Shown here: positions 43,453 through 52,808 of the stretch, piece after piece
How the letters are laid out: the number at the start of each line of letters is the position of its first letter
Position numbering within the stretch: the first letter of the stretch is position 1
Translations under genes and position numbers: made by a program
Assembly: GCA_025667525.1 (NCBI GenBank)
Contig: CM046879.1
Coordinates: forward strand, 390,313,039-390,377,038
From: Glebionis coronaria
Taxonomy: Eukaryota > Streptophyta > Magnoliopsida > Asterales > Asteraceae
DNA: 64,000 nucleotides
Direction of reading: 5' to 3'
Notes under the pieces: generated by a model
Told to the model about the DNA's origin: nothing
Seen by the model: only the letters and a program-made list of their open reading frames with translations
Databases searched by the model: none

Positions 43453-43780
43453 TGTTGGAAATACGTTTTTACGTATTTAGAAAAGATCGGTCACTCCAAA
43501 GATATATTCTAGTATTGGGCTCGTGATCCATTTATAAACAATATAGTCTACATAGCCCACATGTAGGGTGGGCTATATATACCCCCTCCTAGCATGTTAG
43601 GAGGGGTGGTTCTTTTCATTTCATCTCTTCATTTCAATAAAACATCTTTCTCTCTCTACTTTTATTTTCTCTCCTTTCTCTCTCTACACCCCATCTTCAT
43701 CTTCCCCATCTCCACCATTAAATCAATAGATTAATCCATAGTTTACCAAATCCCAAGATATCGTAGACCTTCATCAATCA
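43453..43780 (+). repeat. SIR1 3' LTR
   Basis: Starts TGTTGGAAATACG after the second purine tract and ends CTTCATCAATCA, 328 bp. It would be 443 bp if begun at 43338. TATA box at 43573-43581, followed by the palindrome CCCCTCCTA/TAGGAGGGG (43583-43606). The U5 is C/T-rich. Confidence 0.75.
43573..43581 (+). promoter_or_regulatory. TATA box of SIR1 LTR
   Basis: CTATATATA, with a palindrome starting two bases downstream. Confidence 0.6.
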
Positions 43781-44825
43781 TGTCTATATGCTAAGGCTTC
43801 AGTTGATGAGAGTAATCTTTTGGCACAAAATGTTAGGGCAAATTAATTTTAAGAACATAAATAGACTTGCGAGACATGGTTTAGTTGATGGTTTGCTTGA
43901 AAAGGCTTTTCACAATGACCACTCTTGTGTTTCATGCCTTAAAGGCAAACAACACAAAGTCTCCTTAAAGTCTAAACTTGTGCATTCTAGTTCTAAACCA
44001 CTTCACTTGCTGCATATGGACTTGTTTGGTCCAACTAATATTGAAAGCTTAAATGGTAAATATTATTGTTTTGTCATAACTGATGATTTTTCTAGATTTA
44101 CTTGGAATTTCTTTTTGGCTTTGAAAAGTGAAACTGCTGATGTTTTGACTAACTTTATTACCCAATTAGAGAAAAAGACTGGGAATGAAGTTAAAATTCT
44201 TAGAAGTGATAATGGTGGTGAGTTTAGAAATAAGCTGTTAGATGACTTTTGCGCCAAGAAAGGGATTACTAGACAGTTTAGTCTAGCTAGAACCCCACAA
44301 CAAAATGGGGTGGCTGAAAGGAAGAATAGAACTCTCTTAGAAGCAACTAGGAAAATGTTGGCTGATGCTCACTTTCCCATTGCATTTTGGGCTGAGGCTG
44401 TGAATACAGCCTGCTATGTTCAAAATAGGGCATTGATCAACAAAATCCACAACAAGACACCTTATGAGCTATTTTGGAATAGGAAACCTAATATTGGTTT
44501 TCTTAAACCCTTTGGCTCTCATGTAGTTGTGTTAGATACTAGTGATGCCTTAGGAAAGTTTAGTGCTAAAGGTGATGAAGGCTATTTCATGGGCTATTTA
44601 GTGCATAGTAGAGGATATAGGGTTTACATGAAGAAAGACAAACATATACTTGAAAAGGTACATGTTAGGTTTTTAGAAAGTAAACCTAGTGATCCTGAAA
44701 GTGGACCAAATTGGGTATTTGACTTGGAACATCTATCTGGAACCTTAAATTATATGCCTGTTACTAATCTAGACATTGTGAAGGTGAATTCAAATGTTGT
44801 GGAAGAACCAGTTGTTGAAATTTAA
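43781..44825 (+). pseudogene. COP3 integrase
   Basis: Resumes after SIR1 with CLYAKASVDESNL, then one extra T near 43817-43820 shifts the frame. From 43788 there are 345 open codons. The zinc finger reads WHKMLGQINF...CVSCLKGKQH, with the second His replaced by Gln. The DDE core is intact: HMDLFGPT (Asp), LRSDNGGEF (Asp) and QQNGVAERKNRTLLEA (Glu). The C-terminal part (KTPYELFWNRKPNI, FGSHVVVLD, EKVHVRFLESKP) follows. It ends in TAA at 44826. Integrase inserts cDNA into the genome. Confidence 0.88.
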
Positions 44826-45311
44826 GGTATACAGGTTGATAAGGAGTTATGATCACAAGCAGACAAATCAGCACCCATACTTGAGTATGTTACCATTCCT
44901 ATATGGACATATGCATTTGCTGCTGGAAAGGAAAAAGGTGGTCCACAAGTAACACCAGTTGATGAAAACATGCATGAATCTTCAAGCGCTGACAAAGGAA
45001 AATCTGGCGCTCATAGGTCAAATTCAGGCGTTGATGGCTCCAACGTTGACAACACCAATTCAGGCGTTGACAACTCTTTTGACCATTTATTCTCTTCCAA
45101 TGATTTTGAACAAGGTGAACCTTCAATAGTACATGAAGAGGTTCATTCAGGTGATGATGGAAGAGAATTTGAAGATGATATTGGCAACTTGGAGACTGAA
45201 ATTGAAGACAACACAATTATTGAATGAGGAGTGCTTACATCTACTATCAAGAATCACCATCTTCTCTAATTATTGGTGATGTGATGTCTGCTGTACAAAC
45301 TAGAAGGTCTC
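44826..45311 (+). pseudogene. COP3 integrase-RT hinge
   Basis: The open stretch 44970-45227 encodes a Ser/Asn/Gly/Asp-rich hinge (GAHRSNSGVDGSNVDN) built largely from the AACGTTGACAA motif, then an acidic tail. The frame MSAVQTRRS ends at the SOL1 target site. Confidence 0.65.
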
Positions 45312-45441
45312 TGATAGGTGTGTAAACACCCATCCTTTTACCACTTGACTACAATATTAACCAAGCCAAAACGTGTATTTTATGTCGTAAAAGTCGGAAT
45401 TATGCGTGGTTTATGTTTTTGTTGTGATTTAGGATTAAAAT

Positions 45442-45720
45442 GTGAAAAGGGAGGAAAACACGGGCTTTCACGGGCTTTTATCGAAGAAAAAGACAAAAGA
45501 CGAAGTCGAAAGATCAAGAGTGCTAAAAGAACGGAAGTCCAAGGTTAATTCTGAAGATTTATCAAAGAAAAGGTCTAAAGACGGAAGTTTAATAAAAGCC
45601 GAAGAACTCAAGTCTAAATTAATGAAGAAATTACAAGACGAGCTTATTAATCCAGAGACAAAGTCGAAAAAAAAGTCGAATAAATTAGAAGACGACAAGT
45701 CGAGAAAGAAAGAAGAATGA
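45442..45720 (+). other. Lys/Glu-rich open frame in SOL1 U3
   Basis: 93 codons, very charged (GFHGLLSKKKTKDEVERSR). A matching frame lies in LTRX (61065-61250). Here the ATG is displaced and followed by TGA, so translation would need another start. It lies just upstream of the TATA box. It may be fortuitous. Confidence 0.25.
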
Positions 45721-45748
45721 ACCAACACATGCTTAGTTTTCCTAATCA

Positions 45749-45780
45749 CTATAAATAGACTCCTAATGTGTCATTAGGAG
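45749..45780 (+). promoter_or_regulatory. SOL1 TATA box and adjoining palindrome
   Basis: CTATAAATAG followed by CTCCTAATG/CATTAGGAG with a 3-base loop. Confidence 0.6.
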
Positions 45781-46261
45781 TTGTTAGCTAATTTGACACA
45801 TTAGTCTTTCCACCTTATTTTCATGTCATTTTAATTAATTGTCATTTTAAATACTTGTCTTGCACTTTAATTCCTTTAATTCCAAGTAAGTTTTTTTAAT
45901 TTTGTTGTTGAATCTTTTATTTAATCAAGTTTTTATTAATCTCTCATTCTGCCTTTCTTGTTTTAATTAATCTTTGTGCTTATTATCTTATTGTCATGCT
46001 TATCTGATTACTTGTTATGTTTTTATGATTATGATTGTGTTAGCTTATTGATTTGATAGCTTATTGTGTTTTTCTTAAAATTGATTAAGTGCTTATTAGT
46101 TAATTTTTATAAAAAGTTAATTTTTAATAGTTTTATATTTAGTTTTCTTAAAAGTTTTTAAATTTTGGTCTTATAGCTTTTTCTTAAATTTGATTTGGTA
46201 AAAGTTTTAGTTAAGTGCTTATTTGTGTTTAGCTTAATTTTAGTCTCTAGCTTATTTGATT

Positions 46262-47025
46262 TTAGTTCTATCCGGGTTTCGGTAAAACCCTATTATTCCG
46301 GATAAGGGGTAAAACCTTATTCCGGATAGGTTCCATTTGTGTTATTCCGGATAAGACTCCTATTGTATAATCCGGATAAAGTGACAGGTTATTCCGGATA
46401 AGGAGGGGTTGATTTATTCTGGATAGTGACTCAAGGAATTATTCCGGATAAGCTGCACGATTTAGTATTCAGGATAAGGCTTCAAATCAGTTATTCCGGA
46501 TAGTGGTGACAACGTACATTCTGGATAAGAGGCACAAGTCATATTCCGGATAAGAGTTCGAAGGTTTATTCCGGATAAGTCATTGAAGAATTATTCCGGA
46601 TAATGGTCTACTGAGGATTCCGGATAAGGGAAAAGTTTATTATTCCGGATAGTATTGTGGACTCAACATTCCGGATAATGCTGAGAAGTTATTCAGGATA
46701 AGCCACTTTTGGTTATTCCGGATAAAAGATTCAAAGTTCATTCCGAATAAGAGTCAGAAGATCATTCCGGATAAGGATTCAATTTGGGATTCCGGATAAC
46801 GCTTAGAAGGTTATTCCGGATAAGATCTCGAAGGAGATTCCGGATAAGCTTAACTTGCTTATTCCGGATAAGCTGCCAGGTTACATATTCCGGATAGTGG
46901 ATAGAACAGCATTCCGGATAAGGAACAAGTTGATTATTCCGGATAAGAGTGACAGTTTTAATCCGGATAAGCAGCAGGTTTGTTATCCATGATAAGAGTA
47001 AGATTGGATTCCGAATAGTGACAAT
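46262..47025 (+). repeat. Array of about 30 ATTCCGGATAAG motifs in SOL1
   Basis: A 12-bp motif recurs roughly every 25 bp, with unrelated 10-18-bp sequence between. I count about 30 occurrences; most keep TCCGGATA exactly, and a few have TCTGGATA, TCAGGATA or TCCGAATA. It lies downstream of the TATA box, that is in R or U5 if the LTR reading is right. Confidence 0.92.
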
Positions 47026-47397
47026 ATTTTGGATCCCGGCTCAGGTTCTGTTTATTTTATTTTTATTTTTAAGTATTACTTTAATTGTTTAACTTTATTT
47101 TAATTTTCAAGTTTACATTTTATTACATTGTCAAATTTAATTTTCATCACGCTTTAATTTTAAGTCATTTAATCAATTTACTTTTCAAAGTTTTAATATT
47201 GCACCATTTACTCTTTATTAGTGTTAGATTTAATTAACCGTCAATTTACTTTAAAGTCTTGCACATTTTACTTTACAACGACCAAAAATATTTCTTTCTC
47301 ACCAAAAGTCGATTGAGTTGCACATTTTTCTCTTTCTCAATTCGAAAAGATCGGACGAACAAATTTTCTTACTGGGTAAAAGCCTTATATTAGTCTC

Positions 47398-47837
47398 ATC
47401 AGAATCATGGAGGATTTATTGCCAATATTCACAAGAAGGTTGATACCCCTCTTGTTCAATCATGTTTGTTTGCTTGTTTTCTGTCACAACAGGAACCCAA
47501 GAAGATATTTGATGCTCTCAAAGAACAAAGTTGGGTGGAAGCAATGCAAGATGAGCTTCACCAATTTGCTATTCAAGATGTTTGGGAGTTAGTTGATTGT
47601 CCCAGATATGTCAGACCTATTGGGACAAGATGGGTTCTTAGAAACAAAAAGGATGAGAGAGGAATTGTGGTCAGAAACAAGGCACTTTTAGTTGCTCAAG
47701 GCTATACACAAGAGGAAGGGATAAACTATGAAGAGGTTTTTGCACCTGTTGAAAGGATTGAAGCAATAAGGATTTTCCTAGCCTATGCTTCCTGCATGGG
47801 CTTCACAGTTTATCAAATGGATGTGAAGAGTGTATAG
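47398..47837 (+). pseudogene. COP3 reverse transcriptase, N-terminal part
   Basis: From 47398 the frame [17 protein letters not shown] runs into [19 protein letters not shown]. The copia RT start follows: [41 protein letters not shown]-type [22 protein letters not shown] and [13 protein letters not shown], ending at YQMDVKSV and TAG. A deletion of about 85 bp at 47829-47832, between short AGTG repeats, removed the AFLYGTIDEEVY...PPGF region that COP2 still has. Confidence 0.88.
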
Positions 47838-48940
47838 AGTGAAGAAAGCTATGTATGGACTTCATCAAGCCCCAAGAGCATGGTATGGCACATTGTTCAC
47901 TTATCTGGTGAAAAATGGATTCAAGAGGGGCACCATAGATCAGACTTTGTTTACCAAGAAGACTGGAAAGGACTTCTTACTAGTTCAGGTCTATGTGTAT
48001 GATATCATCTTTGGCTATTCAAGTCCAAAGATGAGTGAAGACTTTTCCAAGATCATGACAAATAAGTTCAAGATGAGTGCAATGGGAGAGATGAACTTCT
48101 TTCTAGGGTTACAAGTTCAGCAGAAAGAAGATGGTATCTTCATCTCTCAAGACAAATATGTAGCAGAGATCTTGAAGAAGTTTGGCTTTTCTCCACATGA
48201 AAAACGGGCTAGCACACCCATGGATGGGGAACACCCTTGGGGAAAGGTTGGAGATGGAAAAGAGGTGGATGTCAGGCATTATAGGTTAATGATTGGATCA
48301 TTGATATATCTTACAGCTTCAAGACCTGACATTATGTTTGCTATGTGTGCATGTGCACGCCATCAAGTGACTCCCAAAGAGTGTCATATTCATGTTGTCA
48401 AGAGGATTTTTAGGTATCTTAGGTGCTATCCCACCATGGGATTATGGTATCCAAAGGATTCTCCATTGGAGCTTATTGTATATTCAGACAGTGATTATGG
48501 GGGTGACAAGTTTGATAGAAAATTCACAAATGGTGGATGCCAATTTCTCGGGAGTAGGTTGATATCTTGGCAATGCAAGAAACAAACAGTGGTGGCCAAC
48601 TCTACAACTAAAGCAGAATATGTAGCTGCAGCTGCTTGTTATGGACAAGTCTTATGGATTCAGAACCAGCTGGTGGATTAGGGGTATAATTTCATGCATA
48701 CCAAGATTTTTGTAGACAATAACAGTACTTTATTTATAAATAAAAATCCTATACATCATTCTAAACAAAACACATAGAAATTAGACATCATTTTATAAGA
48801 GATTGTTTTGAAAAAGGTTTAATACAACCAGATAGGGTTGACACAGAAGAAAATGTGACAGATTTATTAACTAAACCTTTTGATACTAGGAGATTTCAAT
48901 ACTTGGTAACAAGTATTGGAATGATCAATCTTACTTAATA
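47830..48940 (+). pseudogene. COP3 reverse transcriptase (C-terminal) and RNase H
   Basis: The 283-codon frame begins [18 protein letters not shown]. The RT active site, YVDD in the family, is YVYD here (VQVYVYDIIFG), so it is inactive. MGEMNFFLGLQV, RASTPMD and SRPDIMFAMCACARHQVTP follow. RNase H has YSDSDYGGDKFDRKF and WQCKKQTVVANSTTKAEYVA, where the catalytic Glu of STTEAEY is Lys. A TAG at 48682 is followed by decayed but recognisable FVDNNSTL, IRHHFIRDCFEKGL and LLTKPFDTRRFQYLV ending near 48938. Confidence 0.88.
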
Positions 48941-49589
48941 TGTGTTTTTGGGACTTATTGTAAAAGTATGTACAGGATATGCATTGTTATTGGTCTTTGT
49001 ACAAAATTATATTTTCCACTTTATTTGTCTAACGCTGACAAAGGTTATTTTAACGCTGACAAGTGTTAAATTGACGTTGTCAACAACATGTTAGTTTTGT
49101 GGTTTTTGATCTAATTATGCAGGAGTTGTTAGCATTGTACAAATGGATACAGAGTTGCTTATGGATCCTTCGAGCTTAGTTGTAGCATGTTCAAATTTAT
49201 GGATGATGGTTGGAATATTTATATTCCTATCTTGACATAAATTTTTATTGCATGTATTTTATTTAGCAACTTGTATATCTTATTTTAAGGGGAGGTTTAG
49301 GAAACCTTTAGGACTTTTTGGGTATTCATATAATACTCTTATCACAGTTCTAGATTGTGTCCACTAGTGAGTACGAGTTAGTTTACTAAATCGTGAGGCA
49401 CTGTAGCATGTAAAGTTGATATACTTTGCACGCTGCCAAGACTTTTTGACCTAGAATTGGATGTGGTCTGTTGGGAGACTTGTGTATGATTTTTATTGGG
49501 CATACCTATGAAGTTACAAAGGATTTTATAAGATAACTTCACTGTTAAGAACTTTGGTTAGCAAGGGTGATGTGATCGTGATAGTATAG
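48941..49589 (+). other. COP3 3' untranslated region
   Basis: About 650 bp. Three AACGCTGACAA-type motifs lie at 49029-49084, and a purine tract AAGGGGAGG is near 49288. No LTR start is convincing before TAT2 begins. No gene. Confidence 0.5.
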
Positions 49590-50285
49590 TGATAATTATA
49601 TACGTTATAGGGTAAATTAGAAATATACCTTTAGGAAAAAGTAATAGACTAATAATACCAAAGACGAATTCAATTAAACACGTTGGTAAACCAAGTTCGT
49701 TGTACACGAAGATCGAGTGAATTTGAGACGTTTTGCTTTGATTTGGACAGTTGATTCGAATTGGTTTTCGATTTTTAAACTAAAGATTAAATCAACCAAT
49801 TTTAAAGCTAATTTAATCCTAAAGTGTATGAATCGTAAACCCCAAATTTTTCATCTAATTGACAATTATTTAAAATTTTAAACTATTTAAAAATTAAACT
49901 TATTTAATAATCTATAAAAATTAATCTATTTAATTAAAAATGACTTTTAAACTATTTTTAGAAATCTAATTAACTTTTTAATCTAATTAACTTTATTAAA
50001 ATTTACTTATACCAAATCTATTTTTTTTAAACTAATTTTATTTAAATCTAAAATTATAAAAATCTAATTATAAACTAATTAAACTTTTAAAAATAATAAA
50101 AACATTTTTTATTTATATTTTTATTCTTATTATATATAATTTTGAAACTATTTTTTTACTGAAATTTACTAATAACAATATTAATTAACATTTGTATAAA
50201 AGAAAATTACTTACACTACTCTTAAATAAACTCTGCCAGAATTAACAATACTATATTAACCAACTAACGGGTAATAAAATCAAAA

Positions 50286-50366
50286 AGGCATGTAGCTCAG
50301 TTGGCTAACACGCATGGTGGTGAAACGCTAGGTCACGAGGTCGAGACCCAACAGTGGCATATTTTT
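50286..50366 (+). ncRNA. tRNA-like RNA polymerase III unit inside TAT2 LTR
   Basis: Perfect A box TAGCTCAGTTGG (50293-50304), a B-box-like AGGTCGAGACC (50338-50348, one base short of consensus) and a T5 terminator at 50362-50366. No good acceptor stem. It lies about 700 bp from the LTR's left end on the plus strand, the same place and orientation as the unit in TAT1, though the two sequences differ. Confidence 0.5.
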
Positions 50367-51754
50367 GCGAATAATTATCTTTTTGACAGATTAAAAACAA
50401 GTCACAGGAGGTGGCTTTTTGTGCTAATTCTATTGAATGACTGATAAGGATATCAGCCCTGAAACTATAAGATTAGTTAATATGATAGCCTTTACATCCA
50501 ACAAATGCTATAAAGGAACTAAATAGCCTGTAAAAACGCAAGAGATTAAAACAATTAAGCTACCTATAACCACCAGCTAAAATGAACAAAATCAGATTAA
50601 TCCTATCCACTTACTAGCAGACTTATCAATTCAATAAAAGCAGACAGTGCAACACAAATTCAACATACAAAATAGAACTTTATTAAAAATTCAAACATTC
50701 CAAATTATTTTAGTGAAAACTTAGAGCATTCAGGAAAATGTTATACAACAAAATACCCACAGATGTGCAGAAAGCTATCAACCAACTTATAGAAAGCAAA
50801 TTTCACTCAAATATAACAAAGATTAGTTAAAACAAACAGTTCCAGATAAACTCAACAAATAAGCAGTACAAATGAAAAGCAGCTAGAAGAAAGTCTATCA
50901 GCAACTAAAATGTAAAAGCAGACCAAGATTTTCATTAGATCAGATCACATAAAGGTACATTTAAGCAGTAACCAATAATAAAAATGACCCAACAGAATCC
51001 GTGTAATATCAGCTTCAATCCAACAATTTCAGTTAAAGACGTTAATTTCTAGCAGATTGATAATTACCAAAGCTAAATTTACAAACTCATAACTCAACTG
51101 AACACTAGACAAACTAGCAGATTAAGGCATAAGAACAAAATAACAAGCTAACAACTGAATGAGCTCAAACTAACAAATCAAAATCATCATCATAGCAGAT
51201 TAAACATTAAAATCATAACGAATAAAATTCGTTCATTACATTAAACAGATTCATAAACATAAACAAATAAAATAAAAGAAAGTGAAACCTATTGGAGTAA
51301 GCCTTTGGGACGAAGTGCAGCGCTGAGCTGACTTAAAAACTTAAACAAACCACCATACGAATCACCATTTAACTATTCGAACCATCATATTTGATTTTTC
51401 GAACCAAATACTCCTCGAAACCATCCCAATAACTCGATCTAACAGCTTATTTTTAATTATTCAGTAGGAATAATTATTAATCCCTTTCTCTAACATATCA
51501 TCTTGTTAAGCTATTATTCAAGCTTAATGAACAAATTTATCAATTATTATATTCAATTTATAAAGAAAATTGTAAGTTACTTTAACAGTTGTAAAAATAA
51601 AACGTGAACATGAAGATAATAAAACTGAAAAGAACTTTTTCATTAATCAAACTATCAATACAAGATTTAATAAAAGAGAAATACAAGATTCTAACTAAAT
51701 TTAAACATAATAACAGTGCTAGAAAAAGGAATGAATGAATTACAAGAAGAAAGA

Positions 51755-51766
51755 GGGTTTTTATAG
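51755..51766 (-). promoter_or_regulatory. TATA box of TAT2 LTR
   Basis: Minus strand CTATAAAAACCC, about 1.03 kb into the LTR. The stop codon of the open frame at 51761-52042 lies inside it. Confidence 0.5.
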
Positions 51767-52042
51767 CCATCCCAAAGGCTGTTGAGGAAGAATATCTGAA
51801 TCTTCAATAGCATATTCCATCTTCATATTGGCCCTTAGATCATCTATTCTTCTTTCTCTCTCTTGTTTGTTTTCATCGTATGGCTGAAAATACACAACTA
51901 GCACACGGATTGCCAACGTGGCATCCATTTGTGCTAGTTGTGCTTCTTGGAATCTTATTTGGCCTCTTATGATTGGCTGATTGAGGAGGGTGAGGTGTTG
52001 TCTCCAATGATTTGCTGCCACGTATCTACTCGCCTCCATCAT
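51761..52042 (-). other. Open frame in TAT2 U3 (93 codons)
   Basis: ATG at 52040-52042. Contains ANHWRQHLTLLNQPIIRG and QERERRIDDLRANMKMEY, a helical, charged pattern not typical of random A/T-rich sequence. I do not recognise it. It may be an LTR-encoded peptide or a captured fragment. Confidence 0.3.
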
Positions 52043-52791
52043 TCTCTTCCATAAAACATGGGGGATTTAATTCCCCCACGCTTGAATCATACGTATGATG
52101 AAAAGCCCCAAATTTACTTGAGCAATTTATTCATCTAGGGTTTTGAAACAGTAATTTTATGTCTGGTTATTTTGGGGTGGAAGAAGGAGATACCTAGAAG
52201 TTATCGAGGGGTATTTTTATTTATGTGGGTGAAATTGTGTGTCACGTGTGTGTTGAAAAAGTGAATAAATATGAGTGGGTGGATGTTTTATTTATTAACG
52301 TGTGAGTGTAAAGGTTGAATGATTGTGAGTTAAATAATCTCACAATTCGTCTGTTTAAAACTACAAAACCCTAAAGCCCAATTCGTCTCATGTAAATCAT
52401 TGGGCTTTTTGCTGATTATAATTTCATCCATATCATAGCTTCACTCTTTTGGGATTTTGGCCCGTCCCATGTATATTCCTCCTATTTGGGCCATTTGGAT
52501 TTTAGAACAAAACATAGTGTTAACTTGAATCTCAAATGGGCTTTTGAGCCCATTTTCCAAAATGTAGGACCCACTTGTCGTCAAAATTGATAAATCCGTG
52601 AATAAAACGACTTGTTATCGGCTTTGTTGATCTTTTCATCAAACCTCGTGTCGGTTTTGCCGGTTTTCGTGATCTTGGTACCTACACACATGAAACAAGA
52701 AAACAACACATATACAAGGCATTTTCATACATTTATTGCATTTGTTTATTGTTTATAGATACAAATGATATGAGTAAAATCACTCATATCA

Positions 52792-52808
52792 AACTCCCCC
52801 TTGCTAAG
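52792..52808 (-). other. TAT2 polypurine tract
   Basis: Minus strand TTAGCAAGGGGGAGTT just before the LTR. A related tract with the conserved CATTGAGGACAATG block lies at 54371-54405. Confidence 0.75.

Larger units (their letters stand above)
36990..43780 (+). mobile_element. SIR1: non-autonomous Sirevirus-like element (gag-only)
   Basis: The insert separates COP3 protease from integrase. From left to right it holds a G/A-rich leader, one gag-like gene with an in-frame stop, about 3.5 kb of non-coding DNA dense in hairpins, six GGGGGAG polypurine tracts and a 3' LTR. There is no protease, integrase or RT. The gag C-terminal Cys motif and the multiplied polypurine tracts fit Sireviruses (established for that genus). 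I find no 5' LTR or primer site at the left edge, so that end is lost or rearranged and the boundary is approximate. Confidence 0.7.
45312..47392 (+). mobile_element. SOL1: solo-LTR-like insertion with GTCTC target duplication
   Basis: GTCTC at 45307-45311 is repeated at 47393-47397. Removing the insert with one GTCTC joins the COP3 frame exactly (QTRRS then [11 protein letters not shown]). Termini are TGATA and TATTA; the second is one C-to-T change from the expected TATCA. A TATA box (CTATAAATAG) is at 45749-45758. No gag, pol or primer site is present, so it is best read as a solo LTR of 2,081 bp. It is related to LTRX over its first 600 bp. Strand is given by the TATA box. Confidence 0.75.
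33255..49589 (+). mobile_element. COP3: copia element, plus strand, broken by SIR1 and SOL1
   Basis: Order on the plus strand: 5' LTR, initiator tRNA-Met primer site, gag, zinc knuckle, protease, (SIR1), integrase, (SOL1), RT, RNase H, 3' untranslated region. The 3' LTR must lie right of the window, because TAT2 interrupts the 3' region at 49590. It is inserted in COP2 RT; the five bases before it are ACTGG. The protease, RT and RNase H each lack a key residue and a piece of RT is deleted, so it is dead. Confidence 0.88.
49590..52791 (-). repeat. TAT2 3' LTR (about 3.2 kb)
   Basis: Minus-strand start TGATATGAGTGATTTTACTC, which is a hairpin (GATATGAGT/ACTCATATC), directly after the purine tract. 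The left end is put at TGATAATT (49590) by analogy with TAT1 and could be off by tens of bases. The U5 side is extremely A/T-rich. A TATA box is at 51755-51766 and a tRNA-like unit at 50286-50366. Confidence 0.65.

Noticed and set aside
46262..47025. CRISPR-like look of the ATTCCGGATAAG array
   Set aside because: Repeats are only about 12 bp, intervals are 10-18 bp, there is no leader or cas gene, and the context is a plant LTR.
49465..49480. TGTTGGGAGACTTG as a possible COP3 3' LTR start
   Set aside because: It matches the COP3 LTR only for TGTTGGGA, lacks an adjacent purine tract and is not followed by the LTR sequence.
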